Source: Mayfieldus profundus (GTDB lineage: Bacteria > Actinomycetota > Thermoleophilia > Solirubrobacterales > 70-9). From it: DNA of 64,000 nucleotides. Within the stretch, counting starts at the first letter, position 1. Each line of letters opens with the position of its first letter. Positions 9,122 through 16,323 of the stretch are shown here, one piece after another. The translations under genes were made by a program, and so were the position numbers. The notes beneath the pieces are model-generated. The model was not told the DNA's origin. It worked only from the letters and a program-made list of their open reading frames with translations, and did no database searches. The stretch lies in NCBI GenBank assembly GCA_038040325.1, contig JBBPIM010000004.1:1-64000 (forward strand), given 5' to 3'.

Positions 9122-9176
9122 CTCGCTACTCGCTACTCGCTACTCGAAGAACGAGGAGCGAAGAACGAGGAGCGAG
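9122..9176. terminator. Long imperfect hairpin from degenerate ~10-bp repeats
   Basis: The 25-base arm at 9122-9146 (CTCGCTA units) pairs at 20 of 25 positions with 9152-9176 (GAGGAGCGAAGAACGAG type), leaving a five-base loop AAGAA. It lies right after the stop of the secreted protein and before the convergent dehydratase gene. A bidirectional terminator is likely. Low-complexity repeats continue to about 9190. Confidence 0.5.
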
Positions 9177-9193
9177 GAGCGAGCAGCGAGGAC

Positions 9194-9472
9194 TCAAGCC
9201 AGCGCATCGATCTTTCCTGCCAATTCAAAGTCGCTGTCTGTCAATCCGCCCTGTGCGTGGTTGGTGATCGTCACCTTGACCTTGTCCCAGGAGATCTCCA
9301 GGTCGGGGTGATGGCCCATCCCCTCGGCCGGCTCGACCAGCGAATCGACGAACTTCACCGAGCCGACGAAATCGCCGCGCTCGAACGTCTTGGCGATTGC
9401 GTCGCCCTCGCGCTGCCAGCCGTCCAGCTCACCGAGCCGTTCGTCGATCTCCGAATCTGAGAGAAGTGCCAT
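9194..9472 (-). CDS. 4a-hydroxytetrahydrobiopterin (pterin-4a-carbinolamine) dehydratase
   Basis: A 92-residue enzyme that dehydrates 4a-hydroxy-tetrahydropterin and so recycles the cofactor of aromatic amino acid hydroxylases. The family motif appears as GHHPDLEISWDKVKVTITNHAQGGLTDSDFELA, containing the active-site His pair and the later His. Length matches the family. GGAGG lies five bases before the ATG. No aromatic hydroxylase is visible in the window, and many bacteria carry this protein without one. Only 12 bases separate its start from the divergent gene at 9485. Confidence 0.9.
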   Translation of the reverse strand: MALLSDSEIDERLGELDGWQREGDAIAKTFERGDFVGSVKFVDSLVEPAEGMGHHPDLEISWDKVKVTITNHAQGGLTDSDFELAGKIDALA

Positions 9473-9484
9473 ATTGACCTCCAG

Positions 9485-10444
9485 GTGCGTATCGCCAGCC
9501 TCGTTCCCTCTTCCACCGAGATCCTATTCGCCCTCGGCCTGGGCGACGACGTGGTCGCCGTCACCCACGAGTGCGACTACCCGGCCGAGGCGCCCTCCAA
9601 GCCGCACCTGACCCGCACCGTGATACCGGAGGGTCTGTCGGCGCCCGAGATCGACGCCGAGGTCAAGCGGGTCACAGGCGAGGGCCGCGCGCTCTACGAG
9701 CTCGACGAGGAGCGGCTGGCCGGCCTCGACCCGGAGCTGATCGTCACCCAGGCGGTCTGCGAAGTCTGCGCGGTCTCCTACGACGACGTGGTCGCGGTGG
9801 GCGCGCGGCTCCCTTCCCGCCCCCGCGTGGTCTCGCTCGACCCCTCCTCGCTGGACGAGGTTCTGGCCGACGTCGACCGGCTCGCCGAGGCTGCGGGCGA
9901 GCCGCGGGCCGGCGCCGAGCTGCGCCGGCGCCTCGAGGATCGGCTCGCCGCCGTGCGCGAGCGCGTCGCCGGCCGCGCGCGCCCCCGTGTGCTCGCGCTG
10001 GAGTGGCTCGACCCTCCCTTCATCGGCGGGCATTGGGTGCCGCAGATGATCGAGGCCGCGGGCGGTGAGGACGCGATCGGCCGCGCGGCGGAGAAGTCGC
10101 GCGAGGCCGCCTGGGAGGAGCTGGAGGGGCTTGCGCCGGACGTCGCCGTGGTCATGCCCTGCGGCTACTACGTCGACGAGGCCCGCGACCAGTCGCTCGC
10201 CTACCGCGAGCGCCTCGAGTCGCTGGGGGCCGGCCGCGTCGTCGCGGTGGATGCCGCCTCGGCCTTCTCGCGACCCGGCCCGCGGCTGGTGGACGGAATC
10301 GAGTTGCTCGCGCACCTGTTCCACCCCGGGGTTTCCCCCGCACCCGAGGGAGTTCGTTTCGCCGAGTGCGCCCCGTCCGCCGATGGCGATCCGCTTCTGG
10401 CGAGCGAAAGCCGAGCATGGCAAGGACGCAGAGAGGGCGAATAG
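9485..10444 (+). CDS. BtuF-like cobalamin/metal-complex binding protein without signal peptide
   Basis: A 319-residue member of the periplasmic-binding-protein family used for vitamin B12 or iron-siderophore uptake (PF01497-like). It begins directly with the first strand, RIASLVPSSTEILFALGLGDDVVAVTHECD, and contains LDPELIVTQAVCEVCAVSY and LEWLDPPFIGGHWVPQMIEAAGG. There is no signal peptide or lipobox and no ABC permease or ATPase nearby, so it may act in the cytoplasm as a cobalamin-binding protein. The GTG at 9485 fits the family N-terminus. The last ~19 codons and the TAG stop lie inside a dispersed repeat (10384-10496), so the native C-terminus may have been replaced. Confidence 0.82.
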   Translation: MRIASLVPSSTEILFALGLGDDVVAVTHECDYPAEAPSKPHLTRTVIPEGLSAPEIDAEVKRVTGEGRALYELDEERLAGLDPELIVTQAVCEVCAVSYDDVVAVGARLPSRPRVVSLDPSSLDEVLADVDRLAEAAGEPRAGAELRRRLEDRLAAVRERVAGRARPRVLALEWLDPPFIGGHWVPQMIEAAGGEDAIGRAAEKSREAAWEELEGLAPDVAVVMPCGYYVDEARDQSLAYRERLESLGAGRVVAVDAASAFSRPGPRLVDGIELLAHLFHPGVSPAPEGVRFAECAPSADGDPLLASESRAWQGRREGE

Positions 10445-10496
10445 TCAGGGCTATTCGCCCGACCGAGGACGCAGCCAGGCGACGGCTTGCAGCCGC
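10384..10496 (+). repeat. Dispersed hairpin repeat, copy 1
   Basis: A 113-base element that matches 27873-27979 in blocks. Shared blocks include GGCGAGCGAAA, GGACGCA, CCGAC-GAGGAC and TTGCAGCCGC. At its centre is a perfect 10-bp stem (10435-10444 with 10451-10460) around a six-base loop. The copy overlaps the 3' end of the BtuF-like gene and supplies its stop codon, which sits in the stem. Compared with copy 2 the stem has three compensatory base-pair changes, so the fold is under selection. Function is unknown: REP-like element, transcript end or small RNA. Confidence 0.75.
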
Positions 10497-10544
10497 CAGA
10501 GCGGGGCGTTCATTGGTGGACGGGGCGCTAGGGTCCAGCGCCGG

Positions 10545-10880
10545 ATGGGCGTCCACAGCGCCGAGCAGCAGATAGAGATCGCGGCCGCCCGAGGCCTGCT
10601 TCGAGGCGATCACCGACTACGAGACCTTCCCCGACTGGCAGGACCCGGTGATGGCAACCGAGGTCACGAGCGCTGCCCCGACGGCCTCGGCAAGCTGGTC
10701 GAGGTGAAGCTCGACGCCAAGTTCCGCGAGGTCACCTACCGCCTCCACTACCACTACGACCGTCCGGGCCGGATCTGGTGGGACTTCGTCGAGGGCCACG
10801 GCGTCGAGCACGTCGAGGGCGAATACCTCTTCGAGGCGGCGGGCGATGGGACGCCGAGGTCGAGCGGCGCCAGGCCGGTT
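10545..10880 (+). pseudogene. Broken SRPBCC (polyketide cyclase/START-like) gene
   Basis: A reading frame starting at ATG 10545 begins like an SRPBCC lipid-binding protein (AEQQIEIAA). It then needs a one-base shift near 10590 to read EACFEAITDYETFPDWQDPV. It needs a second shift near 10660 to read ERCPDGLGKLVEVKLDAKFR and REVTYRLHYHYDRPGRIWWD. The family's C-terminal ~40 residues are missing where the convergent rhomboid gene ends. Two frame changes and truncation point to a decayed gene, although sequencing errors could explain the shifts. A TAGGGT box (10530-10535) lies 9 bases before the ATG. Confidence 0.75.
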
Positions 10881-11694
10881 AGGCGACCGCGACCGTCGCC
10901 ACGGCCGAGATCACGCCGAGTGCCACCATCGCCCCGATCTCGGCGACCATCCGGTTCGGGCCCAGCCGCCCGCGGTCGCCGGCGAGGATCAGCAGCGCGC
11001 AGAGCACCCCCGCCCCCGCGCCGAACAGGTGGGCGCCGATGCTGATCCTGGGAACGGTGAAGGTGATGAGGAGGTTGAGCAGGATCAGCGCCCCGAGTTG
11101 TGTGGCGATCTGCTCCATGCCGCGCCCACGGGCGATCACGAAGGCGGCGGCAAACAGGCCGAAGACCGCACCCGATGCGCCGACGCTGTTGGTGACAGGC
11201 TCGAGCACCACGACGCCCAGCGACCCGGCCAGCATCGAGGCCACATAAAGGGCGGTGAAGCGGGCAGCCCCCAGCGACGGCTCGAGGAACGTGCCGAGGA
11301 TGTAGAGCGCGAACATGTTGAACAGCAGGTGTATCGGCCCGGCGTGCAGGAAGGTGCCGGTGACGATCCGGTACCACTCGCCATCGGCGATCGCCGGGCC
11401 GAACACACCGAAGTCGGTGATTACCGGGCCGCCTCCTTCCAGGCCCCCGACGCCGCCCGCCAGCTCGGCGAGGAAGGCGACGACACTGATCCCGATCAGC
11501 ACGAAGGTCGCCGGCGCGCCCGCCGCGCGCCCGAAGGCGCTGGTCCCGGTCCTCACCTTGGTGCGCTGCCGCGCGCACTCGGGGCAGCGCATCCCGACCG
11601 GAGTCGAGGTCATGCAGTCGGCGCAGATCGGGCGCCCGCAGTTGGAGCAGGAGACGCCGGTCTCGCGGTCGGGGTGCCGGTAACAGACGGCCAT
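10879..11694 (-). CDS. Rhomboid family intramembrane serine protease with zinc-binding N-terminus
   Basis: A 271-residue membrane protease. Residues 1-42 form a B-box-like zinc module (Cys/His pairs in CYRHPD, CSNCGRPICADC, CPECA). About six membrane helices follow. The catalytic Ser174 is in GASGAVFG and the catalytic His222 in ISIGAHLFGAG. The HxxxN oxyanion motif is IHLLFNMFALY. The N-terminal zinc module plus rhomboid core is common in actinobacteria. Substrate unknown. It is convergent with the broken SRPBCC gene and adjoins the sigma/anti-sigma operon. Confidence 0.92.
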   Translation of the reverse strand: MAVCYRHPDRETGVSCSNCGRPICADCMTSTPVGMRCPECARQRTKVRTGTSAFGRAAGAPATFVLIGISVVAFLAELAGGVGGLEGGGPVITDFGVFGPAIADGEWYRIVTGTFLHAGPIHLLFNMFALYILGTFLEPSLGAARFTALYVASMLAGSLGVVVLEPVTNSVGASGAVFGLFAAAFVIARGRGMEQIATQLGALILLNLLITFTVPRISIGAHLFGAGAGVLCALLILAGDRGRLGPNRMVAEIGAMVALGVISAVATVAVA

Positions 11695-11737
11695 CAGCGC
11701 CCGGGAGGCTAGCGGCCGCCCAGGCGCGCGCCGCCCC

Positions 11738-12427
11738 TCAGCTTTCGAGCTCGAGCGTGACCAGCGGGTTGGTGGTCGGCTGGGTGCGGCCCGGGCGATC
11801 CTCGAGCGTGACCATGACGTTGTCGGCGCTGTCGAGGTTCGGGATGCGGGCGCTGGCGCTCCCGTCGGCGCGCATGTCGAGCTGCGAACTGCGGCTGACC
11901 CGCGTTCCCTGCTGCACCCACGCCTGGTAGACCTGGCTCCCGGAGGGCCGTTTGACTCCTGTGAGCTCCAGCGTTCCCGCCTCCCCTTCGCTCGAAAGGG
12001 TCGCGCTCACTTCACCTTCCTGCTCCATGAAGACCGTCGTTTCCCGGTCGCCGTCGCTGCCGGCCACCACGTAGCCCCCCACGCCCGCTCCGATCACGGC
12101 GGTCGCTGCGAGCGCCGTCGCCGGGCGCAGCATGAAGCCGCGGAACCGCTCGCCCAGCGGGCGGCGAGCCGATGCCGGCTCGGCAGCCTTGCTTGCGTCC
12201 TCGCGCACCTCGGCCATCAGCCGCGTGCGCAGCTCAGCCGGCGGCTCGATCCGCGCCGCCGAGTCGGAGAGCACCTCGATCGCCGGGCGCAGCCAGCGAA
12301 GCTCGTTGCGGCAGGGCTCGCAGGTCTCCAGGTGCGCCTCCAGCTCGGCGCCCTCCTCGTCGGGAAGCGAGCCGAGCAGATGGGCGGCGAGGTCGTCGCG
12401 CCAGCGCGTGTGCCCCTGATCGCTCAT
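11738..12427 (-). CDS. RskA-type anti-sigma factor
   Basis: A 229-residue membrane anti-sigma factor. The N-terminal zinc-containing anti-sigma domain has HLETCEPCRNEL (the HxxxCxxC motif, about residues 34-42). A single membrane helix follows at about residues 127-147 (PATALAATAVIGAGVGGYVVAG). The outside domain is typical of RskA (VYQAWVQQGTRVSRSSQLDM). It should bind and hold the sigma factor encoded just upstream until released, usually by regulated proteolysis. Its start overlaps the sigma stop as ATGA, showing translational coupling. The signal is unknown. Confidence 0.93.
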   Translation of the reverse strand: MSDQGHTRWRDDLAAHLLGSLPDEEGAELEAHLETCEPCRNELRWLRPAIEVLSDSAARIEPPAELRTRLMAEVREDASKAAEPASARRPLGERFRGFMLRPATALAATAVIGAGVGGYVVAGSDGDRETTVFMEQEGEVSATLSSEGEAGTLELTGVKRPSGSQVYQAWVQQGTRVSRSSQLDMRADGSASARIPNLDSADNVMVTLEDRPGRTQPTTNPLVTLELES

Positions 12428-13005
12428 GAGAATCCCTCCGCGAGCTGCGTGCGGATCTTCTCCATCCCCAGGCGCATGCGTCCTTTCACGGTCCCGAGGG
12501 GCATGCCGAGCATCTCCGCAATCTCCGAATGGCTGAAGCCGCCGAAGTATGCGAGTTGGATCACCTTGGACTGCTCTGTGGGCAGCTCGCGCAAGGCGCC
12601 TCGCAGCTCGCTGGCCTCCTCGCGCCGCATCGCCTCCTCGTCGGTGAGCTCGCCAGAGGGGCGCTGCTCGAGGATGCCCTCGTCGTCGAAGGTCAGCTTC
12701 GGAGCCCGCCCGGACTCGCGGCGCAGCGCGTCGATCGCGCGGTTGCGGACGATGCCCAGGGTCCAGGCGCGGACGCTGCCACGGGTGCGGTCGAAGCGCG
12801 CGCCGCTGCGCCAGATAGACAGGAACGCCTCCTGTGTGACGTCCTCGGCGCGGGAGCGCTCGCCGACGATGCGGTAGGCGAGCGAATAGGCGGCGCCGCC
12901 GTGGCGGTCGTAAAAGACCTCGAACGCCTCGGGGTCCTCGTCCGCGATCAGCGGCATCAGGTCCTCGTCGGCGAGGCGCTCGGCCCTCTCTCGTTCGATC
13001 GGCAT
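12424..13005 (-). CDS. ECF RNA polymerase sigma factor (SigK-like)
   Basis: A 193-residue extracytoplasmic-function sigma factor. Region 2 is visible in FEVFYDRHGGAAYSLAYRIVG and AEDVTQEAFLSIWR (the DxxQE-type core-binding and -10 recognition helix). Region 4 is the helix-turn-helix FGGFSHSEIAEMLGMPLGTVKGRMRLGMEKIR. It is followed by the RskA-type gene with an ATGA overlap, the classic sigma/anti-sigma pair. The ATG at 13005 gives the usual length. Confidence 0.95.
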   Translation of the reverse strand: MPIERERAERLADEDLMPLIADEDPEAFEVFYDRHGGAAYSLAYRIVGERSRAEDVTQEAFLSIWRSGARFDRTRGSVRAWTLGIVRNRAIDALRRESGRAPKLTFDDEGILEQRPSGELTDEEAMRREEASELRGALRELPTEQSKVIQLAYFGGFSHSEIAEMLGMPLGTVKGRMRLGMEKIRTQLAEGFS

Positions 13006-13180
13006 CCCGTTTTTTACCCAGTTCTCGGTGTTGGCTCGCCCGGCAGGATCCGGCTCGGAGCGTGACGCGTATCCACCTGCGACCTAGCCTACGCCCGTGC
13101 GGGCTGCATGGATCACCCCGGGTGCGTCCGCACGGAGCAGGAGAATCGCAACCAACGTCAGTCCACCAGGAGGGAACCAA

Positions 13181-13621
13181 ATGGAAGGGTCCAGTCCAGC
13201 AAGGCTCTACGCCGTTTTGGTCGGCGGCACGCTCGTGGTCATCGGCATCATCGGGTTCTTCATCAACGCGAGCTTCGACGTCGGAAATTCCGTCCAGGCC
13301 GAGAACCTCGTTGGCGTGTCGATCAACGGATGGGAGAACGTCATCCACATCGTGACCGGCGGCCTCGGGCTCCTGCTTGCGGGCACGCGAGCCCGCGAGT
13401 ATGCGCTCGGACTTGGTGCCGTTTACCTCCTCGTCGCCTTTCTCGGGTTCATCGACTTCGGAAGCGGTGACACGACGGACACGATCCTCAAGCTCATTCC
13501 TGTGAACACCGAGGCCAATCTCGTGCACTTGGTGCTCGGGGTGGTCGGAGTTGCCGCGGGACTGGCTACTCCGAAGCAGGGCGCGCGGACAGCGACGCCG
13601 CCGCCCCGGGCAACCGCGTAG
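13181..13621 (+). CDS. DUF4383 family four-helix membrane protein
   Basis: A 146-residue membrane protein with four hydrophobic segments (about residues 7-27, 51-70, 77-95 and 118-135). It has the family look NGWENVIHIVTGGLGLLLAG and ANLVHLVLGVVGVAAGL. Function unknown. The ATG at 13181 is preceded by AGGAGGG at ideal spacing, which rules out the longer frame. It is divergent from the sigma gene. Such genes are often stress-induced in actinobacteria, so regulation by the neighbouring ECF sigma is possible but not shown. Confidence 0.85.
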   Translation: MEGSSPARLYAVLVGGTLVVIGIIGFFINASFDVGNSVQAENLVGVSINGWENVIHIVTGGLGLLLAGTRAREYALGLGAVYLLVAFLGFIDFGSGDTTDTILKLIPVNTEANLVHLVLGVVGVAAGLATPKQGARTATPPPRATA

Positions 13622-13640
13622 GCCGTCCGAGAACCGTCCC

Positions 13641-13666
13641 GAAGCGCCCGCTCCGGCGGGCGCTTC
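13641..13666. terminator. Strong bidirectional terminator hairpin
   Basis: A perfect 11-bp stem, GAAGCGCCCGC with GCGGGCGCTTC, closes a TCCG tetraloop. It lies in the 48-base gap between convergent genes. No long T-run follows, as is usual at high GC. Confidence 0.75.
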
Positions 13667-13669
13667 GCG

Positions 13670-13999
13670 TTACAAGCGAGAGCGCAGGTCCTTCGCGAGG
13701 TCGCCCAGGCCCGGGCCGCTGCGGCGCCCGCGGCGGCGCATCTCCAGCACCACCAGGGCTCCGGTCGCGATCCCGCCCGCCGTAACGGCGACCACCGGCC
13801 GCACCCAGTTGCGCGGATCGCGCAACGCGTCCAGCTCCGCCTCCGACAGCTCGTCGGCCCAGGCCGACAGCTCGGAGGCGGCGGCCTCGGTCACCGACGA
13901 GAGCGTGTCCTCGAGGCGGCCGCTGAGGCTTTCGGGAGGCTCGATCGGCCGCAGCGCATCCGCCAGCAGCCGCTCGACGTCTGTCACCGGCTCACCCAT
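13670..13999 (-). CDS. Small single-pass membrane protein, possible anti-sigma partner
   Basis: A 109-residue protein with a soluble acidic N-terminal two-thirds (VERLLADALRPIEPPESL) and one membrane helix near residues 77-95 (VRPVVAVTAGGIATGALVVL). A basic inside tail follows. It overlaps the 3' end of the ECF sigma gene. GGAGGGGG lies just before the ATG at 13999, so this start is preferred over one 12 bases upstream. A small membrane protein coupled to an ECF sigma gene is the usual place for an anti-sigma factor. No zinc motif is present, so the role is inference. Confidence 0.7.
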   Translation of the reverse strand: MGEPVTDVERLLADALRPIEPPESLSGRLEDTLSSVTEAAASELSAWADELSEAELDALRDPRNWVRPVVAVTAGGIATGALVVLEMRRRGRRSGPGLGDLAKDLRSRL

Positions 14000-14564
14000 C
14001 GCCCCCTCCATCGCGGTCCATCTCCTCCTGAAGCTGCTTGATCGCCCGGTGGATCAGCACCTTGGTAGCGCCGTCGGTGCGGCCAAGAGCGCGAGCGATC
14101 TCCCGGTTGTCCATTCCCAGCGCAAAACGCATGATCAGCGCCTCGCGGCGATCGGTCGGGAGGTGCTCCAGGTTGGCCATCACGCTGCGCAGCTGCTCCC
14201 GCCCCTCGACCAGCGCCTCGGTGCCGTGCATCGCGGCGATCGGGTCGGCGTTCTCCAGCGGCGTCTGCGGTCGCCGCGCGCGGTCGCGGTGGTAGTTGGA
14301 GGCGAGGTTGTGGGCGATCCGGATCAGCCAGGGGCGCAGCGGGCGCCCGTTTGACTCGCGCCGCGCCCGGTCGAAGTGCCGGTAGGCCTGAAGGAATGCC
14401 TGCTCGGTGAGGTCCTCGGCGTCGTGATGGTTTCCCACCCGGTAGTAGGAGTAGGAGTACACGTCGCGCAGGTGGGCCCTGTAGAGGTCCTCGAATGCGC
14501 GGTCCATTTCCGCCTTGGCGGCAGGGTCTGTTGGGGGCCCGGGTGCCGTCTTTTTCTCTGCCAC
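13992..14564 (-). CDS. ECF RNA polymerase sigma factor
   Basis: A 190-residue ECF sigma factor. Region 2 reads FEDLYRAHLRDVYSYSYYRVGNHHDAEDLTEQAFLQAYRHF. Region 4 reads LPTDRREALIMRFALGMDNREIARALGRTDGATKVLIHRAIKQL. It starts with GTG at 14564, six bases after a TAGGCT box (14571-14576), so it can be transcribed leaderless. It is also only 18 bases downstream of the PlsC-GpsA stop and could be read from that operon. It overlaps the small membrane protein downstream. Confidence 0.93.
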   Translation of the reverse strand: MAEKKTAPGPPTDPAAKAEMDRAFEDLYRAHLRDVYSYSYYRVGNHHDAEDLTEQAFLQAYRHFDRARRESNGRPLRPWLIRIAHNLASNYHRDRARRPQTPLENADPIAAMHGTEALVEGREQLRSVMANLEHLPTDRREALIMRFALGMDNREIARALGRTDGATKVLIHRAIKQLQEEMDRDGGGDG

Positions 14565-14570
14565 GCGCCA

Positions 14571-14576
14571 AGCCTA
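14571..14576 (-). promoter_or_regulatory. Leaderless -10 box TAGGCT for the ECF sigma gene
   Basis: The box lies six bases before the GTG at 14564, within the 18-base gap after the plsC-gpsA fusion. It would give the sigma gene its own leaderless transcript. Confidence 0.4.
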
Positions 14577-14582
14577 CGCTCC

Positions 14583-16247
14583 TCATGCCGCCTGGCGGGA
14601 CCTCTCCGCCCGCCGCAAGCCCGCCACCCAGGCGTCGGCGCCGATCTCGCCCTCGATCAGGCTCGTCAGCCCCTGCAACCCCTCGGCCTCGATCCCCGCC
14701 GCGGCGATCGCCTGCGCGATCAACGGCACCGAGTCGAGCGCCTCGGAGGCCTGGCCGATGATCGCCGGGATCTCCTCGGCGCGCGTGCCCTTGCCGAGCA
14801 GCTCCCCGGCGCGCCGGTTGCGGCTGTTGGGCGCCAGCACCGTCGCGGTCAGGTCGCCGACTCCGGCCAGCCCGGTGAAGGTGTCGAGCTTGCCGCCGCG
14901 CGCGATCGCGTAGTCGACGCACTCGCGCCAGATCTCGGCGGCGGCGATCCCGGCCGCGTTGAGGCCGTGCGGTGCCGCGGCGGCGGCCGCCAGGGCGACC
15001 GCGTTCTTGGCGGCGCCGGCCACCTCGACCCCGACCACGTCGCCGGAGCGCTCGCAGACCAGCCCGGCCCGGTCGAACACCTCGCCGAGTTGGCTGCGCA
15101 GGTCGGCGTCGGAAGAGCCCAGCACCAGCGCTGCGGAGCCCGAAACGGCCTCGCGCGCGTGCGCCGGGCCGCCCAGGGAGGCGATCGCGCGGACGCGGAC
15201 GCGGTCGCCGACGTAGTCGGAGGGAAGGTCGCCCTGGGGCGGCACCATGCCCTTGCTGAGCATCAGCACTGCGGAGCGCTCGCCGAGCCGGTCGGCGACC
15301 TGGCCCACCACCTGCGGCAGCGACTTCGAGGGCACCGCGAGGCAGACCAGGTCCATCCCGGCCAGCTCGATGTCGGCGCCGCGCTTTATCTGCAGCGACT
15401 CCGGCAGGCGCACGTCGGGCAGGTAGCGCTCGTTGATGCCGGCAGCGTTGATCTCGTCGGCATGTCCCTCGTCGCGGGTGCCGAGCTGCACCTCGAGCCC
15501 GCCGCGGGCCAGCAGCACGGCCATCGCCGTGCCCCAGCTGCCGGCGCCCATAACCGCCGCGCGGCGCATCCGCGGCAGGCCGCCTAGGTCCTCCCACTGA
15601 AGCTCGACGTTGGGCCAGATCCGCTCGGTCACCGTCGCCGCCAGAGCGGGCGAGGGACGCTCGGCGCGCGGGAAGGTCAGCGGGCGGCCCATGCGGATCT
15701 TCACCTTGCGGGGCCGGATTCGCCAGCCGCGGCGCACCTTCTCGGTTCCGTGGACGGCGACCGGCACGACCGAGGCGCCGGTCTGCAGCGCCAGGCGGCC
15801 CACGCCGCGCTTCGGGGTGGAGAGCGAGCCGGTGCGGATCCTGGTCCCCTCGGGGAAGATGCAGATCGTGCCGCCGCGCTCGACCACCATGCGGGCGGTC
15901 TCCATCGCCTCCGCGTCGGATTCGCCGCGGCGGATCGGGAAGGCACCGAGGCGGGACAGCAGCCAGCCCTGCCAGCGCTTGTCGAACAGCTCCTTCTTGG
16001 CGACGTAGTTCATCGACCTGCGCCAGGGCAGCGATGCGCCGATCACGAATGGGTCGAGGAAGCTGCGGTGGTTGGCGGCCACGATCAGGCCGCCCTTGAC
16101 GCGGGCGTGCTCGCGCCCGTGGCGCGAGATCCGCAGCCAGACGAAGAAGGCCGGCTGCAGGATCGCGCGCACGAGCACGTACATCGCCCAGTTGACGCCG
16201 TGCTTGCGCGTGTACTCGTGATAGCGGAGGAGTTGCTCCTCGCCCAT
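14583..16247 (-). CDS. Fused 1-acylglycerol-3-phosphate acyltransferase (PlsC) and glycerol-3-phosphate dehydrogenase (GpsA)
   Basis: A 554-residue two-domain enzyme of phospholipid synthesis. Residues 1-225 are PlsC-like: a membrane-associated N-terminus, the NHRSFLD acyltransferase motif (His60, Asp65) and FPEGTR (131-136). Residues 227-554 are a complete GpsA: the NAD(P) motif GAGSWG (234-239), AVPSKSLPQVV, the catalytic Lys in GAAKNAVALAAA, and the GLAGVGDLTATVLAPNSRNRR C-terminal signature. GpsA makes sn-glycerol-3-phosphate from dihydroxyacetone phosphate. PlsC adds the second acyl chain. A Met at 227 shows where a separate gpsA would start, so internal initiation is possible. Confidence 0.93.
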   Translation of the reverse strand: MGEEQLLRYHEYTRKHGVNWAMYVLVRAILQPAFFVWLRISRHGREHARVKGGLIVAANHRSFLDPFVIGASLPWRRSMNYVAKKELFDKRWQGWLLSRLGAFPIRRGESDAEAMETARMVVERGGTICIFPEGTRIRTGSLSTPKRGVGRLALQTGASVVPVAVHGTEKVRRGWRIRPRKVKIRMGRPLTFPRAERPSPALAATVTERIWPNVELQWEDLGGLPRMRRAAVMGAGSWGTAMAVLLARGGLEVQLGTRDEGHADEINAAGINERYLPDVRLPESLQIKRGADIELAGMDLVCLAVPSKSLPQVVGQVADRLGERSAVLMLSKGMVPPQGDLPSDYVGDRVRVRAIASLGGPAHAREAVSGSAALVLGSSDADLRSQLGEVFDRAGLVCERSGDVVGVEVAGAAKNAVALAAAAAAPHGLNAAGIAAAEIWRECVDYAIARGGKLDTFTGLAGVGDLTATVLAPNSRNRRAGELLGKGTRAEEIPAIIGQASEALDSVPLIAQAIAAAGIEAEGLQGLTSLIEGEIGADAWVAGLRRAERSRQAA

Positions 16248-16287
16248 GTAACGGGCTACACGAGGGTTCGGGGCGCGTTACAGGCTG

Positions 16288-16320
16288 CGTTGTTCGTTGC
16301 TCGTCGCTCGTTGCTCGGCT
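16288..16320. repeat. Low-complexity ~10-bp degenerate repeat
   Basis: Repeated CGTTGCTCGT-like units fill the gap downstream of the iron alcohol dehydrogenase gene. Read on the minus strand they resemble the GAGCAACGA-type units at 9147-9190. Both arrays sit at gene 3' ends. Function unknown. Confidence 0.45.
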
Positions 16321-16323
16321 GCT

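Noticed and set aside
10384..10496. c-di-GMP (GEMM) riboswitch
   Set aside because: GGACGCA resembles part of that motif, but the rest of the conserved core is absent and the element overlaps a gene 3' end rather than a leader.
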